A stretch of 64,000 nt of DNA. Origin: Mesostigma viride. Taxonomy: Eukaryota; Streptophyta; Mesostigmatophyceae; Mesostigmatales; Mesostigmataceae. Both the position numbers and the translations under genes were made by a program. The first letter of the stretch is position 1, and each line of letters begins with the position of its first letter. The stretch lies in NCBI GenBank assembly GCA_009746045.1, contig RPFO01001883.1, forward strand, positions 1-64,000. Reading direction: 5' to 3'. The notes beneath the pieces are model-generated. The model worked only from the letters and a program-made list of their open reading frames with translations, was not told where the DNA came from and did no database searches. Positions 29,488 to 38,183 of the stretch are shown here, one piece after another.

Positions 29488-30598
29488 CACGAAGAAGTTC
29501 CGAAACATCCTCTTCCGTCGTCTTGTTGCTCGTCCCTATCCGCACGGTCCCCCTCTCCAGGTCTCGCGACAGCCCGATCGCTTGTAACGTCTCGCTCCTC
29601 TTCAGAAGGTGGCACGCCGACCCCGTGGACACCGCGATGCCCTTCGCCGCTAGCCGTTTGACGAGCGCCCGTGAACTGCGGACCGGGAGGGCGACGGACA
29701 CGAGGTTCGGCAACGCACTCAAAGGGTTCTTAGGACCGTGCACGACGCCTCCCATCCGAACGAACGATGTCATCAGCGAACGTCTCATCCTCCGCAACCT
29801 CGCAACGTCGGCCCTCCCTCGCAAGCAGTTTAGCCGGACGGCTTCTGCGAGCGCACATATCAGCGGTGGCGACTCCGTCCCTGGCCTCACGGCCCGCTCC
29901 TGCCCGCCCCCCCACGTCAGCGGGGACAGACATGACGGGTCTTTTCGCAACACGAGGGCGCCCACGCCTTTCACGGAATGGATCTTGTGGCCCGATAAGA
30001 CGTAACTGTCCAGCGCTTTCACTCCCCGGATCCTGAACTTGCCCGCCGCCTGCGTCGTGTCCGAGTGGAAGTGCACGTGCCTGCCAATGACCTTGCGTAT
30101 CGCCGGCAGGTCCTGCAGCGTGCCGATCTCGTTGTTGGCGTACATGATGCTCACGAGCTTGACCCGGCTCCCGTGCTTCTTCATGGCCGCGCGCAAGGCG
30201 TCCATCTGGACGAACCCCTCCCCGTCCACGGGGATCTTCTCCACCACGATCTTGTGCTCCTTCGTCAAGTGGTCCAGCGGTTTGATGCCCGCTGGGTGCT
30301 CGATCGCCGACGTGATGACGACTCCTTCGTACCCGTGCTTCTCCATGACGCCGTTGAGCACGATGTTCATGGACTCCGTGGCGCCCGAGGTGAATATGAT
30401 CGACTTGGCAGGCTCGTGGAGGTGCCGCGCGATCGCCGCCCTCGCCTCTTCGACCACTTGCCTCGCCCGCTTCCCGATCTCGTGGGAAGAGGACGGGTTG
30501 CCGTACAGCTGGTTCGCGACCGCCGTCATGACGCGCACGACTTCCGGGTACGGTTTGGTCGTGCTGATGTTGTCCAGATACACTTCTCTCCCCCCCAT
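29456..30598 (-). CDS. NifS-like cysteine desulfurase family protein
   Basis: 380 aa, full family length. N-terminal VYLDNISTTKPYPEV, GNPSSSHEIGKRAR, FTSGATESMN and EHPAG are typical of class V aminotransferases; HFHSDTTQAAGK matches the PLP-binding Asp region, LSGHKIHSVKGVGAL contains the Schiff-base lysine, and RPGTESPP and the active-site-cysteine region STGSACHL are present. It should remove sulfur from cysteine for Fe-S or thiolation chemistry. NifS-like genes are known in asfarviruses and some giant viruses. The nearby Rieske protein is a possible Fe-S client, which is inference. Confidence 0.9.
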   Translation of the reverse strand: MGGREVYLDNISTTKPYPEVVRVMTAVANQLYGNPSSSHEIGKRARQVVEEARAAIARHLHEPAKSIIFTSGATESMNIVLNGVMEKHGYEGVVITSAIEHPAGIKPLDHLTKEHKIVVEKIPVDGEGFVQMDALRAAMKKHGSRVKLVSIMYANNEIGTLQDLPAIRKVIGRHVHFHSDTTQAAGKFRIRGVKALDSYVLSGHKIHSVKGVGALVLRKDPSCLSPLTWGGGQERAVRPGTESPPLICALAEAVRLNCLRGRADVARLRRMRRSLMTSFVRMGGVVHGPKNPLSALPNLVSVALPVRSSRALVKRLAAKGIAVSTGSACHLLKRSETLQAIGLSRDLERGTVRIGTSNKTTEEDVSELLRAIRLPYRPFS

Positions 30599-30714
30599 GT
30601 CCGTACGTACGTATACCTATCTGCAGAGATTTGGAGAGCGCGCGCTTCGAGAAGCGGAAAAAGATCGAGAGGGAGTATAAAATGGGGAAGATCCGTCTGT
30701 CTCGAGGCGACCAG

Positions 30715-31428
30715 ATGGTGTCTATGGACTTCGTGCCTCGTATTCCGCTCTCCATGGACGTCGACGAGAACCGCCCCGTGAAGAAACGTTCTCGCAAGAC
30801 GAACCGAGTCGCGCAGGCGGAGACGGCGGTCAGAGAACCGCTCGCGGACATCACGGACCGGCTCGTCACCGCTGTCTTGGCGGAAGACGAGGACAAGAAG
30901 CGAGGGTACGAGAGTTTCTCGATCCCTAACACTCTGGCGGAGAGCTTCATCGAGTTTCTGATCAAGCCGGACAAAACGGTCCACGTGGGAGCTCTGTGTT
31001 CCGCCATGAACTCGAACCCGAAGGACGTGTTCGGGTCGGACTCGGCGTGGATATCCACCGAGGAGGTCGCGAGGGTGCTCGCGACGAACAAGAAACTCAA
31101 GCCCCTTCGCGACTCGTTCGCGGAGATGGTGCTGAGCATGCAAGAGATCAACAGCGAGGACGACAAGGAAAACCTCGTCCCCTACCGTTGCGTGGACTTC
31201 CTGAAGGCGGTGTACGGCCACAACCGGTTTGACGCACTCCACTTGATCAATTTTGGCGGGGTCGTGTTCAACGAGTACAAACGCGTTCACGGGACGTCGC
31301 CGCCCACGAGAGGGGACGGGTACAAAATGTACTTCCGGAAGGACATCCCGCTCATGAAGGCGGCCTTTGACGCCTGGGAAAAGAAGCTGGACGCTCAGGA
31401 TGTCCGGGGTCACGCCGAAACGGATTGA
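30715..31428 (+). CDS. Hypothetical protein, about 237 aa, with basic N-terminus
   Basis: The frame is open from 30631; a TATAAAA box at 30676-30682 makes the ATG at 30715 the likelier start (an ATG at 30682 overlaps the box). The N-terminus has a basic NLS-like patch (KKRSRKTNR), then helices, then a compact C-terminal part (YRCVDFLKAVYGHNRFDALH). Unrecognised; it might be a DNA-binding domain of the viral KilA-N/BRO group or unrelated. Confidence 0.55.
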   Translation: MVSMDFVPRIPLSMDVDENRPVKKRSRKTNRVAQAETAVREPLADITDRLVTAVLAEDEDKKRGYESFSIPNTLAESFIEFLIKPDKTVHVGALCSAMNSNPKDVFGSDSAWISTEEVARVLATNKKLKPLRDSFAEMVLSMQEINSEDDKENLVPYRCVDFLKAVYGHNRFDALHLINFGGVVFNEYKRVHGTSPPTRGDGYKMYFRKDIPLMKAAFDAWEKKLDAQDVRGHAETD

Positions 31429-31442
31429 CGGAAGGGACTTGT

Positions 31443-31644
31443 CTAGCCCCGAGGAAGGGACCCTGTGGAAATCGTCCTACTTATTAAATATCTAATTAAA
31501 AATTTCCCGTATGCGCAACATACGCTTTTGCACCAAAAATGATGCTCATCGTTACTGACGCACTGAGACCCACAATTACGCCAAAATTTCATTGTTGCGT
31601 TGTTGTCCTTATCGATGCCCCCTGTAGACTGCGAGGATCCCATT
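31443..31644 (-). CDS. Small Cys-rich protein with N-myristoylation signal
   Basis: 66 aa from the ATG at 31644: MGSSQSTGG is a strong N-myristoylation sequence. Five cysteines in the second half (CGSQC, CKSVCCAYG) and a short hydrophobic end. A+T-rich, unlike neighbours. Unrecognised. Confidence 0.35.
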
Positions 31645-31687
31645 TTGACGAGACCATACACGCATGTTTATGATATGCATGCAGAAA

Positions 31688-31951
31688 TTATTCAATGCCG
31701 GAGTAAATTGGATTAAAGTTTACAGACTCGCCACGGCGGTGTCGGTATAGTCGTATCTTGTCAACAACGATATAAGATAACGACCCGACGCCAACGGACA
31801 TGCCTAAACCGGCCAGGAACATGAAACCGTGCCGCCGTTGATCCGAGTCCCCTTTCTTTTTTCCGCGGACGACCAAAAAGGTCATGATTCCTCCCAAGGC
31901 GAACCCAAAGATCGTCAAGGCTACAAGGACCCAGAAGAACCAGTCGAACAT
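31688..31951 (-). CDS. Small two-TM protein, 87 aa
   Basis: ATG at 31951. Two hydrophobic segments (about 4-25 and 42-60) separated by a Lys/Asp/Arg-rich loop. A TATAAAATT stretch on the opposite strand near 31971 suggests a shared divergent promoter region with the 32002 gene. Unrecognised. Confidence 0.5.
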   Translation of the reverse strand: MFDWFFWVLVALTIFGFALGGIMTFLVVRGKKKGDSDQRRHGFMFLAGLGMSVGVGSLSYIVVDKIRLYRHRRGESVNFNPIYSGIE

Positions 31952-32001
31952 GTGAACTATACCTCTATGTATAAAATTTCCGCGACCTATGTAATAATAC
32001 A

Positions 32002-32238
32002 ATGGGTCTCGTTTCGTTTTTGCCTCTCGCGATAATGGCAGTTGCCGCGATGATGTTCGGTGCCATGCGGATGGCCAAAAACAAAGAGAAAAGCGGTAGC
32101 GATCGCTTCGAAAACGTGTTCAAATACACAGGCATTGGGCTGGCCGCTTTAAGTATTTCCACCGCAATCGGGTTAGCCATGTATTCCGCCAATAAGCCCA
32201 TTAAGATACGACCTGACGAGTTTTCAAGCGTCGGCTGA
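32002..32238 (+). CDS. Small two-TM protein, 78 aa
   Basis: Two hydrophobic segments (about 5-24 and 46-62) around a charged loop KNKEKSGSDRFENVF. The next gene, 32301, is a frameshifted tandem paralogue with the same loop motif. Confidence 0.55.
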   Translation: MGLVSFLPLAIMAVAAMMFGAMRMAKNKEKSGSDRFENVFKYTGIGLAALSISTAIGLAMYSANKPIKIRPDEFSSVG

Positions 32239-32300
32239 CGAGATCGATATACCCTCTATACCATAACGATAATTTTCTCCGTACACTCTATACTGCTACA

Positions 32301-32568
32301 ATGGATCTCATTAGTGTCTTGATGGTTTGCGCTTTCTCGGCCATTGGTTTGATGATCTTGTCTCTCATTTCCATGCATATCGCCAAAAACAAGGAGAAAA
32401 GCCGGTAGCGATCGGTTAGAAAACGTGTTCAAGTTTTCAAGTGTGGGGATGGTCGGTGTATTTGCCTCTATAGTTGCGGGTGTGGGTGCGACGTTATTTG
32501 TCAAAGAGAAGTGGCCAAACGCCTTCTCCAAATCCAGCAGATATCTCTCAACTTCTGGCGGGAACTGA
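32301..32568 (+). pseudogene. Frameshifted tandem paralogue of the 32002 gene
   Basis: The ATG at 32301 opens a hydrophobic N-terminus followed by AKNKEKS, as in the upstream gene, but an extra C at about 32403 (AAAAGCCGG versus AAAAGCGG) brings a stop; the next frame continues SDRLENVFKFSSVG and a second hydrophobic segment to a stop at 32566-32568. This is local duplication followed by decay, or an assembly error. Confidence 0.65.
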
Positions 32569-32624
32569 TCACCCCAACGCCTTTGATATTATTATTTAAC
32601 AAATGTATAGTACATGTCACGGCG

Positions 32625-32969
32625 ATGAAAGCGTTCACAGAACCGAAACACGTGATCACAGTCCTTATACTTTGCGCAGTCGCCACAATAACGCTCGGCG
32701 TCTCGTCCCTGCTGACGGAACGGACGGCAAAACGAGGCCCTTCGGAATGGTTAGTGGAGATGCAAGACCGGAGAGAGTCCGACCCGGCCGGGGTCGCCGC
32801 CAGCATACAGACGCGCGTCCAAAAGTACCGCAAAGCGGCGAAGATACTCGCGATGATGACGTTCACGTCGTTGGGCGTGTTCGGTATCTACGTCTCCCTC
32901 GTCGCGTTTTTCCACGTCCGGCCCTCGAAGCCAGTGTACAGGGAAGCGTCCTCTGTTACGACTGCGTGA
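32625..32969 (+). CDS. Two-TM membrane protein, 114 aa
   Basis: The ATG at 32625 is chosen; the frame upstream is antisense-like and overlaps the preceding paralogue. Hydrophobic segments at about 10-28 and 75-98 enclose a charged Arg/Glu-rich loop. Unrecognised. The stop overlaps the convergent gene by 14 bp. Confidence 0.55.
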   Translation: MKAFTEPKHVITVLILCAVATITLGVSSLLTERTAKRGPSEWLVEMQDRRESDPAGVAASIQTRVQKYRKAAKILAMMTFTSLGVFGIYVSLVAFFHVRPSKPVYREASSVTTA

Positions 32970-33642
32970 GCGCTCTAGCGAACTCCTCTTCGAAGTCCTC
33001 GTCGCTCCCCGCGGTAGGAGCTTTCGTCTTCCGCTTGGAACCGAGCAGTCCGCGGATGTACTCGTCCGGGTCGCCGCCCCTCGAGCTGTCCGCGGGCGAC
33101 GCTTCCCTCGCTCGTTTCGCGGCGCACTCGACCGTGGCGACACGCGCCAACGCGGTCTCCAACAGCGACTCCAGGCGCTTCACGCGGTCTTCGAGTTGCT
33201 CGACCTTGGACGCCGTGGCCCTCGCTCTCTGGCGCTCGGAGGACTCGTTGCCTCTCACGTACATGGGCGCCTTCAGGCACCCCAACGGGTGCGTGTCGCA
33301 GCCCGTGTTGGGAGCGGGGAGAGGGAGACACGGTCCGAACGGGTCCAACAGCCGGCCTTCGTGGACGACTTGCAGGCCCACGCGGCCTTCCCACCCCGGA
33401 TGGGGGATGGGGACGCACTCGGCCGAGAAACGCGCGTCTTCCACGACGACCATGCCTCGGACTTTGTGTCTCCCGCACCGCACGCTGCCGGTCGGGTTGT
33501 CTCGGAACGCGTACCCGGCCTTGCATTCGCAGCCAGGGAGGGAACACGACTTCACGAGGGAGACCTCCACGGCTCTCAGCCACGGGAAGTCCGCGGGCTT
33601 CGCGTCCACGTAGCACCCGACGACGGGGGGAGAGACCGCCAT
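32956..33642 (-). CDS. Cys-rich protein with coiled coil, 228 aa
   Basis: The N-terminal half has Cys/His positions (CSLPGCECKAGYAF, CGRHK) suggesting zinc binding; residues about 133-172 are a coiled coil (KVEQLEDRVKRLESLLETAL); the C-terminus is charged with a KRKTK patch. A minus-strand TATAAA at 33695-33700 lies about 55 nt upstream of the ATG at 33642. Unrecognised. Confidence 0.6.
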   Translation of the reverse strand: MAVSPPVVGCYVDAKPADFPWLRAVEVSLVKSCSLPGCECKAGYAFRDNPTGSVRCGRHKVRGMVVVEDARFSAECVPIPHPGWEGRVGLQVVHEGRLLDPFGPCLPLPAPNTGCDTHPLGCLKAPMYVRGNESSERQRARATASKVEQLEDRVKRLESLLETALARVATVECAAKRAREASPADSSRGGDPDEYIRGLLGSKRKTKAPTAGSDEDFEEEFARALTQS

Positions 33643-33694
33643 GGTTTCGATGTCCTCGCGGGTCGTGCGCGGTCCAACGCCTCTCTCGTTCTTT

Positions 33695-33700
33695 TTTATA
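33695..33700 (-). promoter_or_regulatory. TATA-like box of the 32956-33642 gene
   Basis: TATAAA followed by an A run on the minus strand, about 55 nt upstream of the start codon. Confidence 0.5.
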
Positions 33701-33781
33701 GAGACGACTCGGCAGAAGGTACGGCACTAGAGCGCCCGTATACACTTCCACCCTCTTTAAGTTAACTCCACGTCAGCCGGA

Positions 33782-33907
33782 TCAAAAGGAGAAGGCGGTC
33801 CAGAAATCGTGGGGACGGTGCGTGCGTCGTCGGCGCCTGACGCCGGCCCTGGCGCCGTGGCTCTTCTTCACGAACCGGCCCTTCTTGTCGCGCTTCGGTA
33901 ACGCCAT
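33782..33907 (-). CDS. Very small basic protein, 41 aa
   Basis: The ATG at 33907 reads MALPKRDKKGRFVKKSHGAR, then an RRRRRT cluster. It lies alone between two genes with a clear start and stop. Nucleic-acid-binding or core-packaging peptides of this size are common in large DNA viruses; compare the basic protein at 42047. Confidence 0.5.
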   Translation of the reverse strand: MALPKRDKKGRFVKKSHGARAGVRRRRRTHRPHDFWTAFSF

Positions 33908-34012
33908 CTGTGTATACCAGTGTAACTGAAAATTTTTTTAAACAGTCCGTACACATCGACGTGGCACGACTGCTGTGGAGTCAGCCAAGAGAGAGTCTTT
34001 CACGCGCGTGGG

Positions 34013-34019
34013 TATAAAA
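34013..34019 (+). promoter_or_regulatory. TATA-like box (GGTATAAAACCC)
   Basis: TATAAAA 18 nt upstream of the ATG at 34037; nearly the same 12-bp context recurs at 48302. Confidence 0.55.
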
Positions 34020-34036
34020 CCCGTGCGTTCAATACG

Positions 34037-34127
34037 ATGCCTACCCGCGCAGACGCTAAGAGACAGGCGCGGAGAAGAAGGCCGCCGCCAAGAAGGCAGC
34101 GGGCGAGAAACGGGCGTCCAAACGATA
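34037..34127 (+). pseudogene. Tiny Lys/Ala-rich protein, apparently frameshifted
   Basis: The ATG at 34037 opens MPTRADAKRQAR; the neighbouring frame then reads KKAAAKKAAGEKRASKR and stops at 34125-34127, immediately before the next gene's ATG. A one-base change around 34070 would unite them into a peptide of about 29 aa resembling histone H1-type tails. Confidence 0.4.
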
Positions 34128-34778
34128 ATGGAGACTTGCGCGCCGAGGATTTACTTTGCGAACAAGATTTGGCAAGACAACCGCGAAGGGAACCTAAGCG
34201 TCCAATCGGACCACTTTGTGGATGCCATGGAGTCTGGAGCGGTGCTCGGGATGTGGGTCGATAGTCCTTTGAGCGATTATGTTCGCACGGGTCCGGTGGT
34301 GGTCAACTGCGACCACGGCTGCTTCCATGGCGACCGATCGCACGGGATGGGGGCTGGCAAAGCGGAGGTCTGGGGCGAGGTGTGCGGATCGGCATACAGC
34401 AACAAAGACATTTTCGCGACGTGTGCTCGGCAGATCGGACGCAGCGACCTAATGGTCGCCACGATAAACGCGGCCGGTGACTGTCACGGGACTCTGATGG
34501 AGATCGGATACGCGCACGGGAAGGGGATTCCTGTGGTTGTTTTGTTCGAGCCGGGAATGGACAACACATCTAAGCGGGAGTTCTGGTTTGCGGTCCAACT
34601 GTCGCTGGCGCTGCCTCTTCCCAATGCGTACAGGTGGATCTTCGGGCGTCGCGGCATCAAGCAAGGTCTAGAGCGGTTCGAAACGTACGAAGAGTACGTG
34701 GCAGATCTGACGCGGATTTGCAAGTATCTCACGGAGGTGGAGAAGGATGACATGAACCTCCCTGAGAGACCTGATTGA
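34128..34778 (+). CDS. Nucleoside 2-deoxyribosyltransferase-like enzyme
   Basis: 216 aa from the ATG at 34128. RIYFANKIW at the N-terminus, a central DH-rich segment, then SDLMVATINAAGDCHGTLMEIGYAHGKGIPV resembles the Asp...G-T-x-x-E-I-G-x-A signature of the nucleoside deoxyribosyltransferase superfamily, in which the Glu is the nucleophile. Such enzymes exchange or remove bases on (deoxy)nucleosides and could serve nucleotide salvage or clean-up of modified nucleotides. The TGA stop is followed in the same frame by a KilA-N-like segment. Confidence 0.72.
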   Translation: METCAPRIYFANKIWQDNREGNLSVQSDHFVDAMESGAVLGMWVDSPLSDYVRTGPVVVNCDHGCFHGDRSHGMGAGKAEVWGEVCGSAYSNKDIFATCARQIGRSDLMVATINAAGDCHGTLMEIGYAHGKGIPVVVLFEPGMDNTSKREFWFAVQLSLALPLPNAYRWIFGRRGIKQGLERFETYEEYVADLTRICKYLTEVEKDDMNLPERPD

Positions 34779-34979
34779 GGCATAGCCCTCATCGGCGAGG
34801 GCTATGGTCAGGACCCGTCGGGCGATGTTTCTCCCGTGGTAAAGATCATGAAGACCGGGCCAGTGGGCGAGCGAGGCGTGTGGATCCACCCCAAGCTGGT
34901 GAACCCTCTCGCCATGTGGATCAGTCCTGATCGAGGCAGCACGGGACTAGACATCATTGCAGGAGAGTCACAAGTATAA
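34779..34979 (+). pseudogene. KilA-N domain remnant, in frame after the preceding stop
   Basis: 66 codons without ATG at the front, continuing the frame of the deoxyribosyltransferase gene past its TGA and ending at 34977-34979. MKTGPVGERGVWIHPKLV followed by NPLAMWISP matches the most conserved part of the KilA-N domain. It is either the tail of a former fusion cut by a nonsense change or the last part of a decayed separate gene. 34980-35085 is AT-rich and shows nothing else. Confidence 0.6.
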
Positions 34980-35288
34980 AGTAAACTTTATTAAATGTTA
35001 ATAAATTACACTTTGAATAAACAAGCTTGTTCGCCAATACGACCCGTGATCGAAATCCGGGTACGCTCGAATTCGGCATCTGTTTTCACATGAGCGCGCG
35101 CTCTTCTCCGATCACGCCGTTCGTGTTCAAAGTCCCTTCCTCGAAGTGATATTGCGCGATTTTCCTAGTGAGGCCCTGTCGCGTGTATGCACGCGCGCAG
35201 AAGCACGGAGTAAGCGACGGCCACCGCGGACACGCGGCAGGCGTCCACCGCCGTTTTCGCCAGTCCGTCGCAGAAGTTGTGTGTGCGG

Positions 35289-35534
35289 ATGGTAATGAGT
35301 GCGCTCGCGAGTCTGCGGTCTTGGCGCGTGGGCGGGGTCGCGGTGTTCGACGTGGCAGCCACCGCGTTGGCCGCCATCGCGTACAGTGCGTACAAGAGAA
35401 AGGGATTCTCGGCGCGAGACGCGGCCGTGAAGACGTTGTTGCTTCTGTGCGTGGGGGAGCTGACCCACTTGTTCCTGGAGGTGGACACGGTGGTGACCAG
35501 GGCGATCGAGATCCGTGGGGGGGCGGGGGCGTAG
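35289..35534 (+). CDS. Small hydrophobic protein, 81 aa
   Basis: The ATG at 35289 starts a protein with hydrophobic segments at about 15-35 and 48-66. The minus strand is also open here (35165-35488); the plus-strand reading was preferred for its more balanced composition and its position upstream of the ADP-ribosyltransferase gene. Moderate doubt about strand. Confidence 0.4.
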   Translation: MVMSALASLRSWRVGGVAVFDVAATALAAIAYSAYKRKGFSARDAAVKTLLLLCVGELTHLFLEVDTVVTRAIEIRGGAGA

Positions 35535-35581
35535 ATCCGAGACCCTCGTTGCTATTATCTCCCGTTTTGTGGTATAGCGGC

Positions 35582-37339
35582 ATGGCGCCGGAACTGAGCG
35601 ACAAAGCCAAGAAGCGGATGATGGACAAGGTGAAAGCGATCCGTTCTCAGATCGACTCGAGGTACGTCGACGACGAACACAGGCGGTTTTGCAAGTCGAG
35701 CGGGGACGAGACGTTCAGCCGCGTGCCCGAGTTCAAGACGGGGGTCGTCTCGTTGGAGTTTCCCAGGTTGGACGGGCCTTCCTATATCCGGTCCGCGATG
35801 GCGCTCGCGTATCCCATCAAATGGACCCCCCGCAAGCTGGAAATAGACACGTTCAGCCACAGCCTCCTCGACCCCGTGTTTCAGGCCATGCCCGGGTACG
35901 TGAAAGGCGACATGTCCGACCTGATCGATATGGAGTGGTATAATGCTTGCCTGAGTTACCTCCGAACGCTGGGCCGGTTGGACTTTATCATCGTGATGGA
36001 CTACACGTACAACGGGGCGTCGTTCACGAACGGGAACGGGGCGATGAATCTTCAGAGGCAAAGAGAGATCGATATCGAGGACGAGAAAGACGGCTACGTG
36101 AAGCCGCTGTCCAAGTACGTCGATCCTCTTTGGCCGGCCGTGGTTCGTTTGTGCGAACGCGGATTGAACGGAAGGCCTTTCGACAAGCTCGACCCCGGGG
36201 ACCTGTTTCGCAAACGGCCGGACGTGCAGGGACTGCGCGCCGCTCTGGCGAGTCACCTGTCGGCGCGCGCGCAGGACAAAGAGGTCGAGACGCCGGTTGG
36301 CAAACCACTCGCCGAGGAGCTCGCGGCGTTGTCGAGCTGGGAGCAGGTGGTCCGAAAGATCGCCACACTGGACCATCGGTTCATGGACATCCTGTACCTG
36401 TTGTCGAAGTGGATCTACAACCACCTGGATCTTTCTTTCAAGAGGAACTACGTCCTGACGACGTACGCGGAGGAGCTGGCGAGGATCCTGCGAGAAGCGC
36501 CGCCCGTTGGACGAGAGATGGTGGTGTACAGGGGGGTGACGAACGAGTACTACATGCCGAGGAAGGGGACCCGGGACGTGTTTCAGAACCCTTACCCCGT
36601 CTCTGTTTCGATCGACCCCTCCGTGGCGGTCAAATTCCTGTACGACGAGTACTTCACCGCCAGCCAGTTCGACAAGACGAGGGATTGTTGCATCAAGGTC
36701 ATCCACGTGCTGCCCGGGACGCCGGCCCTCTGCCTCTGGCCGATCGGCGGCCACGAGGACCAGAAGGAGATCGTCCTCCCGCCCGGGACGAACTATCTCA
36801 TAAAGTCCCATCGTCTGCGTAATATCGTGGTGGAAGTCCCCACTTTCACGCAAGGGAAGGCGGTGAGGGGCGAGGTGTGTTGGGACGAGATGGTGAAGCG
36901 CAAAGCCCGCAACCCGAAGTACGAAAAGATGTTCCCGAGGAAATGGGTGACGGAGATTTACGTGGACGGGACGGCCGCCGCGATCCGTTCGCGGTCGACA
37001 CGCGATCCTCAGACGTGGAGATCCAACGCCTCGAAAGCCTTGAAAAACGTCCCGTGGGAGACGCTGGGATCGACCCCCGTTTCGGATGGCAACGCGCTCG
37101 GATTGTTCTTGGCGAATTGCAACGTGGCGGTCAAAACGGGCGTGTGGACTCCTGTTTCGAGACAGATACGGTCCATGAAGAGCAGCGGGGTGATAGGGTT
37201 GGACACGGAGAATTCGTTGCTTACGTTCGTGGACACGTGGTTCAAACCTGTCGGACAGGCCGGGCTCTCGGCGAGGGAGCAGATGCGGTCTCTGGTGGAG
37301 AAGATATCGTCTATCGTTCCACTGCCGTCTCACAAGTAG
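35582..37339 (+). CDS. ADP-ribosyltransferase-fold protein
   Basis: 585 aa from the ATG at 35582. Residues about 300-430 show the ART fold: MVVYRGVT (catalytic Arg), NPYPVSVSIDPSVAVKF (S-x-S strand), and KEIVLPPGTNYLI, where the conserved Glu of R-S-E ARTs is expected. The about 300-residue N-terminal and about 150-residue C-terminal parts are unrecognised. ARTs modify host proteins or nucleic acids with NAD+; related folds are known in other large DNA viruses. No signal peptide, so action inside the infected cell is likely. Activity and target cannot be told from sequence. Confidence 0.7.
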   Translation: MAPELSDKAKKRMMDKVKAIRSQIDSRYVDDEHRRFCKSSGDETFSRVPEFKTGVVSLEFPRLDGPSYIRSAMALAYPIKWTPRKLEIDTFSHSLLDPVFQAMPGYVKGDMSDLIDMEWYNACLSYLRTLGRLDFIIVMDYTYNGASFTNGNGAMNLQRQREIDIEDEKDGYVKPLSKYVDPLWPAVVRLCERGLNGRPFDKLDPGDLFRKRPDVQGLRAALASHLSARAQDKEVETPVGKPLAEELAALSSWEQVVRKIATLDHRFMDILYLLSKWIYNHLDLSFKRNYVLTTYAEELARILREAPPVGREMVVYRGVTNEYYMPRKGTRDVFQNPYPVSVSIDPSVAVKFLYDEYFTASQFDKTRDCCIKVIHVLPGTPALCLWPIGGHEDQKEIVLPPGTNYLIKSHRLRNIVVEVPTFTQGKAVRGEVCWDEMVKRKARNPKYEKMFPRKWVTEIYVDGTAAAIRSRSTRDPQTWRSNASKALKNVPWETLGSTPVSDGNALGLFLANCNVAVKTGVWTPVSRQIRSMKSSGVIGLDTENSLLTFVDTWFKPVGQAGLSAREQMRSLVEKISSIVPLPSHK

Positions 37340-38183
37340 AGTCGGTACGGAATTTTTGACCTCTTGTCTACTCGGTACTACCTTCCACTGTCACGGGTCG
37401 TACGTGGTACGGAATTCCATAATCCGTTCGTACGGGTGAGGTCCCGCACTAGTATTTTTTTTTAGGCCGATTAAGTTATTTTTTTGGGAAAGGGAAAGAG
37501 GGAGAGAGAGAGACGGGTCGACCGCCTCGGAGCAGACGCATGTACGGAATTCTCGACCTCTGTAATACTCCAAGTATAACTGACTCATGGCGGGCGTACA
37601 TGGTACGGAATTCAAGAATCCGTTCGTACGGGTGAGGTCCCGCACTAGTATTTTTTTTTAGGTTGATTAAGTTATTTTTTTGGGAAAGGGAAAGAGAGAG
37701 AGAGAGAGACCATCGAGTACACGCTGGCTGTCAAAATCCCGGCCAAGAAATTCTTTTTGTTTCTGACTTTTAAGAATACTAGTGCAGGACCTCACCCGTA
37801 CGAACGGATACAGTGTTTCCGTACAGCAAATGAATCTAATAACTGGATGTAAGAAGCAAGCATAACGAGGTCGACAAATTCCGTACCTTCGGCTGCTGAG
37901 TGTGTCGCGGACCCGTACCCATGAAGACGAAGAAGTGCAAGGACTTTGATGTGCGACCTTCGGGCCCCACATCAACCCCCGGCACATCTTCGGCGTCTTG
38001 TACGAGCCAGAAAATTCTTTTTGTTTTGGTGTTTTCAGAATACTAGTGCGGGACCTCACCCGTACGTACGGCTTCGAGGATCCCGTACCGCCAAACCCAA
38101 TACAGATACGACGCTACTACTGGTACTACAGAGGTCTCCGATTTCCGTACGTGGTGGTGGTACGGACTGCCGTGACCCGTACC
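37340..38183. repeat. Non-coding gap with direct and inverted repeats
   Basis: About 840 bp without a credible gene. A unit of about 100 bp (AATCCGTTCGTACGGGTGAG, then CCCGCACTAGTATTTTTTTTT, then GATTAAGTTATTTTTTTGGG and a GA-repeat) occurs at about 37420-37515 and 37618-37712. Its first 35 bp recur inverted at about 37774-37808 and 38039-38068 (CTAGTGCGGGACCTCACCCG). Many GTACG palindromes and GA microsatellites lie between. A regulatory or replication role is possible; a decayed MITE is the alternative. Confidence 0.6.

Noticed and set aside
29730-31166. Long minus-strand frame overlapping NifS in another phase
   Set aside because: Shadow of the NifS-like gene and of the 30715 gene; low-complexity composition and no motif.
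35555-37333. 592-codon minus-strand open frame opposite the ADP-ribosyltransferase gene
   Set aside because: Arg/His/Val-rich composition typical of the antisense of a high-GC3 gene; the sense frame has recognisable motifs.
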